Positions 1-9,747 are shown, counted from the first letter of the stretch. The stretch: DNA of 64,000 nucleotides from Intestinicryptomonas porci (GCF_033971905.1 NZ_JALBUT010000009.1:1-64000), one strand, 5' to 3'. The notes: generated by a model not told the origin, from the sequence alone. Numbers and translations: made by a program.

Positions 1-43
1 TTTCGCCAACTTCGTATTACTCTATAAAAACTAAACAGCATAA

Positions 44-86
44 GAGGCATTGTAGGACTTCCGTCCTCTTTGCCTCCATTTTTTTC
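44..86 (+). terminator. Rho-independent terminator-like hairpin
   Basis: Two nested inverted repeats (GAGGCA/TGCCTC at 44-49/71-76 and AGGAC/GTCCT at 54-58/63-67, loop TTCC) are followed by a T-rich run at 79-86. The polarity suits a + strand gene lying left of the window, not the - strand gene that ends at 109. The internal bulges make it a medium-quality call. Confidence 0.5.
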
Positions 87-108
87 TACTTCTTCTACCC
101 TCATCCCA

Positions 109-3100
109 CTACCTTTGACGATGAGCGTAATTTTTTAATTCTTTTGCGCCGCCTATAGCATTTCTGACGGCTGTTAATAATCTTTTTTCTGCTATTGCCC
201 TATTTCTAAACCAATCTGTACTCCAAATTCTGTAGATATTCCAACCTAGATTTTCAAGCTGTTCTTGTCTTAATTTATCTCGGTCTCTTGCAGATTTTGA
301 CGAGTGGTATGTAGCTCCATCGCACTCAATCCCAATCAAATGCTTACCCTCGTCTGAATCAATTACGATATCTATCAAATATCCAATAGAGCCAACTTGA
401 TAACGAACATTAAAGCCATTTCGTTCAAGGAAAGAACCAACGGACGCCTCAAAATCATTTGTAGGAGAAGAATTTGACTTGCCTAAATCTTCAGAGCCTC
501 CATTTGCAGCATAATTTAAGTATTCTTTCAACGCCTTAGGTCCGCTGTCAGAACCATCCGCTACGTCGCTTAACCTGATATCCGAATATTTCATCGATGT
601 AAAAACGTATATTTTCTCTTTAGCTCTAGAGAACAAAACATTCAATCGGCGATATCCATTTTGTTGATTTATTGGGCCAAAGTTGTTTGCGACTATATTG
701 GTTGCTGGAGATGGACCATAGACAAACGAAATAATTATAATATCTCGTTCATCCCCTTGTACATTTTCAAGATTTTTAATGAAGAACTCTTCCAATTTGT
801 TTTCCCAACTTTGAATGTATTTGGCGACATTCAGATTTTGTGAAACAAGAGAATCTAATTTTTCTCTAATCAATTCGGATTGCTTTTGGTTCATTGCAAC
901 AATGCCGATACTCTTGTCAGGATTATTCTTCATAATATCAGGCAAAGCGTTTATTAAGGTATCGGCTTCGATTTCATTTACGCCGTTGTCGTATGTCCCT
1001 CCGGCAACGAATCGATACTTTATCCCAAAATCAGAGGCGGTACCTTCACTTGAAGGGAATACGACTAATTTGTTATTATAAAAATGTTTGTTGCTGAAAT
1101 TGATTAAAGATTCGTGCCTTGCTCTATAGTGCCAATTGAGCATTCTTTTATGAGAAAGCTTGCTTTCTGCCATATCCAAAATCGATTCTCCGTCTTGGAT
1201 GTCGTCGTTAGCATTAATAAGATTTGAGCTAAAGAAATTTGTTGGCGGCAATTGTTTACTATCTCCTACGATTATTACCTGTTTTGCCCTCGCCATTGCG
1301 GCGATGGTATCTGATGGCAACATTTGTGAAGCTTCGTCTATAATTAAAATATCAAAAAGCTCTCCTTTACATGGAAGATATTGAGAAACCGTTTGAGGCG
1401 ACATCATAAAACAAGGTTTTAGAGCCATTACAGTTTGCAAGGAACGAGATAAATATTCGCGCAAAGGCATATGCGCGCGAGTTTTTCCCGCTTCATGAGA
1501 AACAAGTGAAAATTCGGTAAAAGTTTTAGGAGATCCTTCGTGAACACCTTGCTTAACTTTAACTTTTGAAAGTGTCTTTGCGATAAATTGAACATTTTCG
1601 CTATATAATTCTTTATCCAATTTTACGAAATCACTTTTTATGTTTTCGATTTCTGCGACCTTTTTGATCCCCTCTATTTGAGATTTAGTTAGAAGCGTAT
1701 AAAGATATGCAAGCCTAAATGCATCTCTAAATTTCTGGACGGGAATCCTCTTTGACAACATTTTATGGATTAAATCAAGTATCCCATTTCCCTTTAGCCT
1801 CTCTGAGATTTCGTTCAATTCGCAATACTCACTAAGCATATCTTGCGCATTAAGTATTTCTTCTAAAGACGTAATTGTTTTTGCAGAGAAGTCTTCGGCC
1901 AATAAATTTTCTTTTTGGAAACAAGTTGGGACTCCTCCCGCAAGAGTATTTATTTTCGCTAACAATTTCTTTAATGCTTCTAATGTGAGATTATAATTAT
2001 CAATAGGAATTTTTAATTTATCTACAAATTTTAAATAAAATTCTTTATCTAGCAAATTAGATCTCAACGAAACGTCTTCGGAGAGATTGTTTACTGCGTT
2101 TATATAAGTTACAAGCTTGTCAATAATTGCTTTTGTGTTATTGCGATACAATTTTACAAACGTTAAGAACTCGTTTAATTTTGAATATTCTACATCTGCA
2201 GACTCGCATATTTTTGTAAGATTATGCAAATCTGCAACAGGTACATCTTCCTTTAAATACAACGAACCCGAAAGGGAAATAATCTGCTTTAAATAATCGC
2301 TACGCTTTTTGATTTCGGCATGTAAATCCGAAAGATTTTTTGCATCGTTAATGTCCGCATTTTTGTTCAGCGAACTTATTGCGGATAGAATATTATTGTC
2401 ATCAAAGGCGTCTAACAATCTCAAAAATTCAGATACAGAAAGATTGAAAACACGAGAAAGGGTATCAAGACAATTGGGATTAGAAATTTTTAACCCCCAC
2501 ATCTTTGCAAGAATGCTATTGTATTTTCTTAAAATAGATTTCCCATTCTCATCCAAAATGAAGTTCAAATTTGCCCTTAGAACAATTTTTTCAGTTCTTA
2601 CTTCATTTATTGATTCCCATAAGTCGGCAAAATCTTTTAAACATTTTATTTTTTCTTCCTTTTTTAAATTCTTTGCCTCTGGGCATATCTTAACAAGCAC
2701 TTTTTTTGCTAATCTTGATTCTTTTTTCAAATACCAATTAAAAATAGATGAATTAGTTTCAAGGTCTGTTGCATGTTGTCTGATATTTTCGCATAAAGAA
2801 AGTTCTTTTATATTTACAGCGTAAGCGTATTTTTTCAATTTATGCTCAAGCTCTAGCGACTTCCCAAAAGCCGAGTTCCATTCGTTTTTAACGCTATCTT
2901 CGTCATGCAAACCTGAAAATACAAATTCGTAATGCTCTTCGCCTATAAGTTTTATTTCTTTTAAAATAGATATTATGTCCTTCAAACCTATAATTGAGAA
3001 CTCTTTAGAGTTTAAATCGAAAACGCGAGGGAAATTTCCACCGAGCTTCAACAACAGCTCAACAAAGATCCTGTCTTGTTCTGTTGCGGTGTATTCGTCA

Positions 3101-5289
3101 TTTATTTCTTTCAATGTTGTGTTAGGTATTGGAGAAGTAAACGCCTTTATTCTTTCTAAAATATCAGAAATTTTTCTTTCTTCGATGATCGCCCGCAAAT
3201 ATTCGGAATTGTTTGTATAACGATTTGCGCGTTCAATATATTTTAAAAATTTATCATAAGCGGATTTTTCAGTTAATATGGTTGAAAGATATTGCGAATT
3301 TCTAAACTTGCAGATTATCTTTTGGTCAATATCTGGCGTATCGGCGTCAAATAAAGTCTTTATAGCATTGATGTTTTCGGTACTTATGTCTGATTCCAAA
3401 TTTAAAATATTTTTCAGCTCTAAAAGATATTTGTAAATTTCTCTCGCCTTGGATAATAATAAATCTATTTGTTTTATTATATTTTTTTGCTCTATTTTAT
3501 CTATATTGCAAGATGTTACCCATTTCCAAGGATGTATTGTTATATCGCCGCAAACTTTTTGTATTTGTTCGCATTGTTTTACATAAATATCAATATTACT
3601 TGTTATATTTGAAATATTTGCTTTAGAGAGATTTAAAATCTTTTCATCAAAATAGAGATCGTCTACTGAAGCGTTAAATTCAGAACGCAACTTTTCATGT
3701 TCCCAAACGGCATCAACATAGGTAATTTCGCTTTTACCAATGTTTTGCTGCATGTTATTGGAAAAAACTCTTAACGCAGTTCTCTTTTCGTTTATATTTT
3801 TGACTATTTCGTTGTAATCGCCAATTGAAATACGATTTTCGTCTATTTCTAATCTTCGCTTCATTTCAGAATGAACTGCCTTTTTAGATGTATTTGAATG
3901 CAATTCAAAACAGAAATCGCCAAGAGACAAATTCGAACTAGTTTGAGGCTTTATGAAACAGTGATCTAATCTATTTTTTACTACTCTAAGCGCCGCCAAC
4001 TTTTCACACATAAAGAGGACTTTTTTACCTCTATATAAAGCTTGGGCGATAAGATTGGTAATAGTTTGAGATTTACCAGTTCCTGGAGGCCCTGCGACAA
4101 CTAAATTGTTCCCTTCCATCGCGTCTAAAATCACCGAATGCTGGGAAGAGTCTGCTTCTTTTATAAGAATATCGTTTTCGTAGTTCTTTACCGCCTCTCT
4201 ATCAATGTCGTATTCCTTTAAAGATGTTATTGATATTATGCGATCGCTATCTGTGTCATTAGAATCTTTTCCCCAAATGACAGCGCCAATAGTTGGCGAA
4301 GAAGAAAGCGGATAATCTTTCCAGTTTTTGGGGTCTAGATCTTCGTAAATTACAACCTTATTAAAATCTAAATTCGTTAATGTTACAAAACGCCTTACTT
4401 TCCACTTAGGATTATCTTTTATGGCTTCGTCAACTAACAAGAAATAGTCTTCAATGGTTCCTATCAGATCGCCATTATCGTCAAAACGAAGCGGCGGGAG
4501 TTCCATTTTAAAAGAGAGTTTCAGCTTTAAGTCTAAGCCTTTATTTATACGCGGCCCGCCGGCCATAGAAAGCTTATAACTTGCTCCCCTTGCGCCCGTC
4601 TTGCATTCTAGCGAAACTGGAAGCAAAATAAGCGGACTTGTTAATTTTGTTGTAGAATTTTGAGATTCTCGCCACTCTAAAAAACCGAAAACTAAGAACA
4701 AAGAGCTAATACCTTTATCTTTTTCGTTTGTTTCCGCTTCTGTGTAAATGTACGAAAGACGTGCATTTAAATCATCTTTTGAATACAAGGTCTGAAGAAT
4801 CGTATCATTATGTTTCTTTTCTGCGGATGCTGAAATTAAATCAAAACTTGGGTTAATGTTCTGCGCTTCCGCAAGAGCTTGAATGTCTTTTGCGTCTGGA
4901 ATCTTTTTCATTCCGAGCTTTTCACGAACAATATTTCGAATTTCTCTGTCTTTTTTTTGAAATTCAGCTGCCGTTTCAAAATCTTCATCGTCTTCAGATA
5001 TTCCACGCCTTTGCATTTCATCAGAAAGTGCGTTCCTAAAAGCGAGCGTTTTTTCATCATCTGGATTTGTCAAAGAATCCAGATATCCGAATTTCATAGA
5101 CCTATCTTCATTCGCGACAAGTTTAAAAATTTGAGAAGGGACTTCGTCAACAATACGTATCAAACGTTTTGATCTATTATTATGAACGAATTTTATAAGT
5201 TTGTTCTTTAAACTTATATCCAGGAGATTCTTTCTTAGATCTTGAATTTTTGATTCGAAAAGTTCATCTGTAACAATGTCTTTTTTCAT
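109..5289 (-). CDS. Giant DUF4011 / SF1 helicase with C-terminal Vsr-like nuclease
   Basis: A 1726-residue single-chain protein. The N-terminus (about residues 10-300; begins LFESKIQDLRKNLLDISLKN) has the look of the DUF4011 domain. Walker A GPPGTGKS lies near residue 400, the Walker B-type IIDEAS near 1313, GDSKQLPPT near 1340, VQGDERD near 1507 and an SRAKEK motif near 1555, which together define an SF1 helicase split by about 850 residues of helical insertion. The C-terminal 130 residues (IDIVIDSDEG, then IECDG and YHSS near 1652, then WNIYRIWSTDWF) match the Vsr/MTES_1575-like PD-(D/E)XK nuclease fold. Proteins of this architecture have been linked to anti-phage defence; that role here is inference. 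The gene stands alone, is visibly AT-richer than the dcw genes, and is probably horizontally acquired. All catalytic motifs appear intact. Confidence 0.88.
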   Translation of the reverse strand: MKKDIVTDELFESKIQDLRKNLLDISLKNKLIKFVHNNRSKRLIRIVDEVPSQIFKLVANEDRSMKFGYLDSLTNPDDEKTLAFRNALSDEMQRRGISEDDEDFETAAEFQKKDREIRNIVREKLGMKKIPDAKDIQALAEAQNINPSFDLISASAEKKHNDTILQTLYSKDDLNARLSYIYTEAETNEKDKGISSLFLVFGFLEWRESQNSTTKLTSPLILLPVSLECKTGARGASYKLSMAGGPRINKGLDLKLKLSFKMELPPLRFDDNGDLIGTIEDYFLLVDEAIKDNPKWKVRRFVTLTNLDFNKVVIYEDLDPKNWKDYPLSSSPTIGAVIWGKDSNDTDSDRIISITSLKEYDIDREAVKNYENDILIKEADSSQHSVILDAMEGNNLVVAGPPGTGKSQTITNLIAQALYRGKKVLFMCEKLAALRVVKNRLDHCFIKPQTSSNLSLGDFCFELHSNTSKKAVHSEMKRRLEIDENRISIGDYNEIVKNINEKRTALRVFSNNMQQNIGKSEITYVDAVWEHEKLRSEFNASVDDLYFDEKILNLSKANISNITSNIDIYVKQCEQIQKVCGDITIHPWKWVTSCNIDKIEQKNIIKQIDLLLSKAREIYKYLLELKNILNLESDISTENINAIKTLFDADTPDIDQKIICKFRNSQYLSTILTEKSAYDKFLKYIERANRYTNNSEYLRAIIEERKISDILERIKAFTSPIPNTTLKEINDEYTATEQDRIFVELLLKLGGNFPRVFDLNSKEFSIIGLKDIISILKEIKLIGEEHYEFVFSGLHDEDSVKNEWNSAFGKSLELEHKLKKYAYAVNIKELSLCENIRQHATDLETNSSIFNWYLKKESRLAKKVLVKICPEAKNLKKEEKIKCLKDFADLWESINEVRTEKIVLRANLNFILDENGKSILRKYNSILAKMWGLKISNPNCLDTLSRVFNLSVSEFLRLLDAFDDNNILSAISSLNKNADINDAKNLSDLHAEIKKRSDYLKQIISLSGSLYLKEDVPVADLHNLTKICESADVEYSKLNEFLTFVKLYRNNTKAIIDKLVTYINAVNNLSEDVSLRSNLLDKEFYLKFVDKLKIPIDNYNLTLEALKKLLAKINTLAGGVPTCFQKENLLAEDFSAKTITSLEEILNAQDMLSEYCELNEISERLKGNGILDLIHKMLSKRIPVQKFRDAFRLAYLYTLLTKSQIEGIKKVAEIENIKSDFVKLDKELYSENVQFIAKTLSKVKVKQGVHEGSPKTFTEFSLVSHEAGKTRAHMPLREYLSRSLQTVMALKPCFMMSPQTVSQYLPCKGELFDILIIDEASQMLPSDTIAAMARAKQVIIVGDSKQLPPTNFFSSNLINANDDIQDGESILDMAESKLSHKRMLNWHYRARHESLINFSNKHFYNNKLVVFPSSEGTASDFGIKYRFVAGGTYDNGVNEIEADTLINALPDIMKNNPDKSIGIVAMNQKQSELIREKLDSLVSQNLNVAKYIQSWENKLEEFFIKNLENVQGDERDIIIISFVYGPSPATNIVANNFGPINQQNGYRRLNVLFSRAKEKIYVFTSMKYSDIRLSDVADGSDSGPKALKEYLNYAANGGSEDLGKSNSSPTNDFEASVGSFLERNGFNVRYQVGSIGYLIDIVIDSDEGKHLIGIECDGATYHSSKSARDRDKLRQEQLENLGWNIYRIWSTDWFRNRAIAEKRLLTAVRNAIGGAKELKNYAHRQR

Positions 5290-5993
5290 TTTAAAACATT
5301 AAATTTATTTAAAAACGCATAAGGATAGATTGTTAAATTCGCGAGTTCTAATTTTTAGTTTTTCAAGAATTGCGAAACTTTTATTTTTTAAAAAACCATA
5401 TTCCTTTTTTCTGGCGTCAAATATTTCACTTTTATTTCATTATTTTGTCAAGGCCTTTAATTGTTTCTCGATGGCGATAGGAGCACGACCATTAATTATA
5501 TAAGTCTGTATACAATAGGAGATTCAATACCTGAGTATTTATTAAAATTATCTACTTTATGCAAGTTGTTGAATTTCCGATATATACAAAAATAGGCATT
5601 GCAACTAAACGCAACTGACGCTCGCCGTTAAAATTTGCTTGTTGGTAATAAACGACTTGTGAATTTCGGCGCATTCCCTCTCTCTCCGTTTTTTTGGGTC
5701 AACCCCAAATGGGTCAACACTAAAGGTTGTGAAATAGCGATTTTTGCGCGGTGTATATGCGCTAAGAATACAAGCGTCTTTCTTAATTCGCCCTTGCCGA
5801 ATTACTATCTTAAAGTTTTTATATCATATTTGGGCATTGCAAAGGTTTTTCCTTCTCCCGCCTTTTTTCATCAATTCCTCAATTTTTGACGTAGAACGGA
5901 ATTTGCGCGCCATTTTCTATCGCTTACAACTTTGCGTTAATATGCAAAAAAAAACGGCTTGCAAAAGTTCGCCGCATTTTTAAAAATTATTTA
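5290..5993. other. Intergenic region without a supported gene
   Basis: About 700 AT-rich bases separate the divergent helicase and DUF2339 genes. Apart from the promoter candidate at 5308-5336, I see no convincing gene. An 84-codon open frame at 5635-5889 has a phenylalanine- and proline-rich, non-protein-like composition and no ribosome site. A short GGGTCAAC direct repeat near 5697-5717 is unexplained. Confidence 0.6.
5308..5336 (-). promoter_or_regulatory. Candidate sigma70 promoter of the helicase gene
   Basis: On the - strand TTAACA (5336-5331) is followed after 17 bases by TTTAAA (5313-5308), 5/6 and 4/6 matches to consensus. The start codon at 5289 lies about 12 bases after the predicted transcription start, so the leader would be very short. 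Chance matches are easy in DNA this AT-rich. Confidence 0.4.
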
Positions 5994-8570
5994 ATGACAG
6001 ATTTTCAATTTAACGTGTTTCTTCTATTTGCAATAGCTATTCTTATTCTGTTTTTTATAAAAAGAATATCTGATTTAAGCAGCCGAATAGATTCATTGCA
6101 GTCTTCTTTCAACAGATTATATCAAAAAGTTTTAAAGCTTGAAAAAGAACGCTTTAATATTTCAAAAAAAGAGGCTGCAAACACATCTGAAAATCCGATT
6201 TCAAAAACTGCCCCTACCCACAAAATCGAATCGCAAATCAGAGCGAAATTTGAACCCGTCTCCACCGAAAATCAAACTAAAAACGTTGAAGACTTTAATG
6301 TTTATTCAACTCTTGACACTTCGAGTTTTGATTTCGGAGAAAAAATAAAGGCTTTCTTTGAAGATTATGTTGCATCGAAAATATTTCTTTGGCTCGGCGG
6401 GCTGGCTCTAATTTTTGCGGGATTTTTCTTGGCAAAATATTCCATTGAACGCGGATTGCTTTCGCCCTTTATGCGGATATGTTCCGCTGGAGGATTTTCT
6501 TTTATATTGTTTATAGTTTCAGAATATTTAAAGCGAAAGAACGAAAGTTTTTGCATAATATCTGCCATATTGTTTGCATCTGCATTGGCAATAGCTTACG
6601 GAGATTTTTATGCGGCGGGTCAGTATTACGGAATCATTTCCAACAAATGCAGTTTCTGGGGCAGCGTTGCAGTGTCGATGGCAGGTTTTGCTTCCGTGCG
6701 CCGCCATGGAACTTCCATGATTTATTTGGCTTCGTTTGGTGCCCTTTTGGCTCCCGCCATTTTTTCGACGGACAATCCAAGTGTACTGACGCTTTTGGCG
6801 TATCTCTTTGTTGTTTCTGTTTTGTCGATAAAAATATCAGTTTCAAGAAATGCCGTGTTTCAAATATTATTTATGCTTTTAGGCAATATGATTTGGATTT
6901 TCACGGTCAATTTGCATATATTGGAAAACTCATTTGCGGATTTTAAGTGGCTGATATGGTATATTGCAGTTATTTCATACATTTTTCATTGGGCAGGACA
7001 GCGTTTGGTTTTTTCATCTTTAAACAAGCAGTACCCCAAACTTTTTGAAATTTTCGAAAATCCCGATTCTGGCACATTGGAATGGTTAATATCTTATGCG
7101 ATTATGACAGCGGGGCTTGTTGTATCGTTTTTTGACATCGCAATATTTGATTTAACAAACCATTATCATTCGCCTATGTATAACTTGGCATTGGCTTATT
7201 GCCTGCTTGCTTCATTGGCGATATATGGAAGCATAAAAAGTTCCGCAAATGCAGTAATAAGCATTATGGCATCATTGGGAACTGCGGTAATTTTACTGAT
7301 GTGTAAAGATAAGTCTTTCTTGGCGGAACTCGGGCTTTTGTGCGTATGTGCAACAAGTGCATTTGTTTATTTTAAGGGAAAATCTTTTGCAAGCCTTGTT
7401 TTGTGCGTGATAGGCGCAGTTGCCTCTTTCAATGGAATGAGCATTGATAGCGCAATTGCAATGGGAACGCTTGCAATTATTTATCTATTAGAACGCAAAT
7501 TTAATTGTTGCGAGCGCAAAGAATTAGTTATCGCAACTTTTAATATTGTTTTGATGGCATTTGTCGCAAACGGCGAACTTTTTAAAGACGGATTTATACT
7601 GTGTCTTTCCGGTATTATAGCCTTAAACGCAGTGCTTTTTTATCTGCTAAAAGACGACTCGTTTAATTTTGGAATTAAAACGGTAGTTCTTCTTTTCTCT
7701 CCATTTTTAACGATTTTAATTCTGTGGCACTCGCTTCTTTTATGCAATACGCTAACTTCTAATTTAAACGATTTTGAAAGAGTATCGTATATAGCAATTC
7801 TTGCGTTTGTAAGTTTCATTGCATATTTTTACACACGCAAAGACAGCCGTGCAAATAAGTTTTTTGATTTCTTTATATTGTTATTTTTGGCAGGCGGCGT
7901 GTTCAATTTTGCAGGCTGCTTATTTGCGCGCCTTTTGGGGGAAGATTGGCTATTTGCCTCAAAAGGGATTGCAATCTCTTTAATGGGAATAGTTGCACTG
8001 CTTGGAATGATAATTTCTAAGCACCTTCCTTCAAACGCCATTAGAAATGCAAGTTATTTTTTGATACTTATCATGAGTTTACTATCTCTTGCCAACCTTG
8101 CAGTGGCAAGGATAAGCGGTCTATATATATGCGGATACCCCATACTTAACGCCTCTATTTTCGACTTGCTGATTCCTGCGATATTGATGATTGCCTTTTA
8201 CAAGAAAGTTTCGCAAAAAGTAATGAGAAACATAACAATCGCAATGGCAGCAATTTTGCTTTTCGCTTTTGCAAATGTTGAGTTAAAGCTATGCTTTGCT
8301 GATAATTTTATAAATAATAAAGCATCGCAAATAGAGTTTTATTCATATTCAGCACTATGGCTTGCAATGGGCGTTGCATTGTTAATATTGGGCAAAATAA
8401 ACATAAGTTTCAGATACTTGTCGCTAATCTTGATTTTGGTAGCAGTAAGCAAAATTTTCATATTCGACGCCTCAAACTTGGACGGCATTTTGCGCGTTAT
8501 ATCTTTTTCAATGTTAGGAGCGGTATTGATTGGCGTTGGCTATGTCTATAAACGCTATATTTTAAAATAG
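5994..8570 (+). CDS. DUF2339 polytopic membrane protein
   Basis: An 858-residue integral membrane protein of the DUF2339 type. It opens with one hydrophobic segment (about residues 7-22), a short coiled coil (about 25-55: SSRIDSLQSSFNRLYQKV) and a polar linker. From about residue 125 (FLWLGGLALIFAGFFLAKYS) to the C-terminus it is a near-continuous series of twenty or more membrane helices. The WLGGLALIFAGFF-type first core helix is the family hallmark. The biochemical role of DUF2339 proteins is not established; a transport or envelope role is only suggested by topology. The gene is isolated and AT-rich, and the only nearby terminator faces the other strand. The ATG at 5994 is the first in frame; no clear Shine-Dalgarno is visible. 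Confidence 0.85.
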   Translation: MTDFQFNVFLLFAIAILILFFIKRISDLSSRIDSLQSSFNRLYQKVLKLEKERFNISKKEAANTSENPISKTAPTHKIESQIRAKFEPVSTENQTKNVEDFNVYSTLDTSSFDFGEKIKAFFEDYVASKIFLWLGGLALIFAGFFLAKYSIERGLLSPFMRICSAGGFSFILFIVSEYLKRKNESFCIISAILFASALAIAYGDFYAAGQYYGIISNKCSFWGSVAVSMAGFASVRRHGTSMIYLASFGALLAPAIFSTDNPSVLTLLAYLFVVSVLSIKISVSRNAVFQILFMLLGNMIWIFTVNLHILENSFADFKWLIWYIAVISYIFHWAGQRLVFSSLNKQYPKLFEIFENPDSGTLEWLISYAIMTAGLVVSFFDIAIFDLTNHYHSPMYNLALAYCLLASLAIYGSIKSSANAVISIMASLGTAVILLMCKDKSFLAELGLLCVCATSAFVYFKGKSFASLVLCVIGAVASFNGMSIDSAIAMGTLAIIYLLERKFNCCERKELVIATFNIVLMAFVANGELFKDGFILCLSGIIALNAVLFYLLKDDSFNFGIKTVVLLFSPFLTILILWHSLLLCNTLTSNLNDFERVSYIAILAFVSFIAYFYTRKDSRANKFFDFFILLFLAGGVFNFAGCLFARLLGEDWLFASKGIAISLMGIVALLGMIISKHLPSNAIRNASYFLILIMSLLSLANLAVARISGLYICGYPILNASIFDLLIPAILMIAFYKKVSQKVMRNITIAMAAILLFAFANVELKLCFADNFINNKASQIEFYSYSALWLAMGVALLILGKINISFRYLSLILILVAVSKIFIFDASNLDGILRVISFSMLGAVLIGVGYVYKRYILK

Positions 8571-8590
8571 ATACCGAAAACATCGCCTTC

Positions 8591-8624
8591 AAAAACAAAA
8601 AACCCCGCATCTATAAATGCGGGG
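8591..8624 (-). terminator. Strong intrinsic terminator
   Basis: A perfect 8-bp GC-rich stem (CCCCGCAT/ATGCGGGG, 8603-8610/8617-8624) with a 6-base loop. On the - strand it is followed at once by a run of T (complement of 8591-8602). Polarity is clearly - strand. It ends the small RNA described next and possibly read-through from the gene at 8737-9336. Confidence 0.88.
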
Positions 8625-8688
8625 CGACCTCATAGAAAGGAGGTGATTGTAAGATTTGAGGTCTAATTCGATTCTTAATCGTAATTAC
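8595..8688 (-). ncRNA. Predicted small RNA with a 16S-like anti-Shine-Dalgarno loop
   Basis: On the - strand a compact RNA of about 94 nt can be drawn. A promoter at 8724-8696 is followed by a 5' hairpin (8686-8665, AATT/CGATT arms with a one-base bulge). Next comes a hairpin closed by a perfect 7-bp stem GACCTCA/TGAGGTC (8663-8657 with 8632-8626), then one base, then the terminator at 8624-8591. The 24-base loop contains ATCACCTCCTTTCT (8647-8634), which equals the 3' tail of 16S rRNA in its longer, Bacillus-type form. No coding frame explains it. It could base-pair with ribosome binding sites in trans, or be kin to type I antitoxin RNAs that mask a toxin's SD. Structure and sequence are seen; function is inference. 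Confidence 0.62.
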
Positions 8689-8695
8689 AAAAACA

Positions 8696-8724
8696 AGTAA
8701 AAATTACTTTGGCTGAATTGTCAA
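8696..8724 (-). promoter_or_regulatory. Promoter of the small RNA
   Basis: On the - strand a consensus -35 TTGACA (8724-8719) is followed by exactly 17 bases and TTTACT (8701-8696, 4/6 to TATAAT). Predicted initiation is near 8688-8689, just before the 5' hairpin. It sits only about a dozen bases past the stop of the upstream gene, which supports an independent RNA rather than a plain 3' UTR. Confidence 0.55.
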
Positions 8725-8736
8725 TAAAAAGTCTGA

Positions 8737-9336
8737 TTATTCGGCTACAAAGATTTTTAGCTTTTTAGCCCAAATTACAAAACCACAGGCATTTTCAATT
8801 TCTCGCGTACCGAACTCGTCATCGATATCGCTGATTTTCACACAGATTGCCTTCGGAGCGTCAAACTTTATAATCGTTATCGGCTCGTTTGGGTTATAGA
8901 CTTGCCTGCGCGTAAGAAGCTCGGCGTTTTTGAACTCTTCAAAATTGCACTTTAATACATCTACGCAGTTTTTTCCTTTTCCGTAAAGATTTGAGTATTT
9001 TACGCCATCTATAACGATATTCCCGTTTTCTGAAATTGTTGAAAATGCATCAATCCAAAATGTTGACAACAAGGCAGTATCTATTTTCGCTTTTTCTTGT
9101 ATTTCACCTTTGTATTTTTTGTAAACAACATCTCCATCAAAATCATTTAAAATTAAATAACAATCTCCAAGCTTTTCGCCGCGAACCATATCTTTTTCCT
9201 TTTTGGCAAGAGAATAATGTACTGCATAGTCAAGCAATGTCTTTTCAGAAGAGCTTATAGCAGGACGACAAGTCGAATATTTACCCGAACCAGCAAGCTT
9301 GAATTTATATATCTTTTGACCTTTTGTATATTTCAT
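8737..9336 (-). CDS. Protein of unknown function, 199 aa
   Basis: I do not recognise this protein. It has no signal peptide or membrane segment and looks like a mixed alpha/beta cytosolic protein. Notable stretches are KGQKIYKFKLAGSGKYST at the N-terminus, IIKFDAPKAICVKISDIDDE near residue 155, and a C-terminus CGFVIWAKKLKIFVAE with buried-strand character. ATG at 9336 is preferred to a TTG one codon earlier. The gene stands alone in an AT-rich accessory stretch with long flanking gaps, and the small-RNA promoter begins right after its stop, so the two may form one unit. No close family can be named. Confidence 0.65.
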   Translation of the reverse strand: MKYTKGQKIYKFKLAGSGKYSTCRPAISSSEKTLLDYAVHYSLAKKEKDMVRGEKLGDCYLILNDFDGDVVYKKYKGEIQEKAKIDTALLSTFWIDAFSTISENGNIVIDGVKYSNLYGKGKNCVDVLKCNFEEFKNAELLTRRQVYNPNEPITIIKFDAPKAICVKISDIDDEFGTREIENACGFVIWAKKLKIFVAE

Positions 9337-9339
9337 CAA

Positions 9340-9747
9340 TTCTTTCTAATTAAACACACAATTTTTACAAAAACTTTTTAATAAAAAAAAGACTTAAAGA
9401 TAAATTTAAATCCATTAGTAAACTGCGCTCAAACATAAAATGCGAGCAAAGCAAGAAATCGACGAAAATTGTATATTCGCAAAGAGTAGGAAGCATCAAC
9501 TTGGTAATATTTTTGCAGATTTTACATTTAATGAAATTTTAAGAGGGCTTTTGGGAGATACAAAAACCCCATTTTAATGCAAAAAATCGGTTTCTTTTTA
9601 AGGATATTCAAAATTTGCGATTTTTTAGAGAAAATTTTTCATAAGTTCGATTTTTTTCTGCGTAAGTCGTTTTTCATCAATTTGTATTCATTTTTTTAAA
9701 TAAAATAAAAAATTTTCCAAAAAATGGAGTTTTTTTCCAAAAAAATG
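9340..9747. other. Intergenic region upstream of the dcw cluster
   Basis: About 400 bases of A/T-rich sequence between the unknown gene and the mraZ promoter. It has several homopolymeric A and T tracts near 9640-9745, which could bend DNA upstream of the promoter. I see no reading frame, tRNA or convincing hairpin. Confidence 0.55.

Noticed and set aside
5696..5713. A short TTTGGG/CCCAAA hairpin as terminator
   Set aside because: The T run lies on the wrong side for the + strand, the - strand side is followed by A, and no gene ends nearby.
5635..5889. An 84-codon frame in the 5.3-6.0 kb gap
   Set aside because: Composition is not protein-like, there is no ribosome site, and an overlapping alternative frame is equally open.
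8626..8663. Reading the perfect SD at 8635-8648 on the + strand as a translation start
   Set aside because: The only nearby starts give peptides of at most seven residues, and the adjacent terminator and promoter have - strand polarity.
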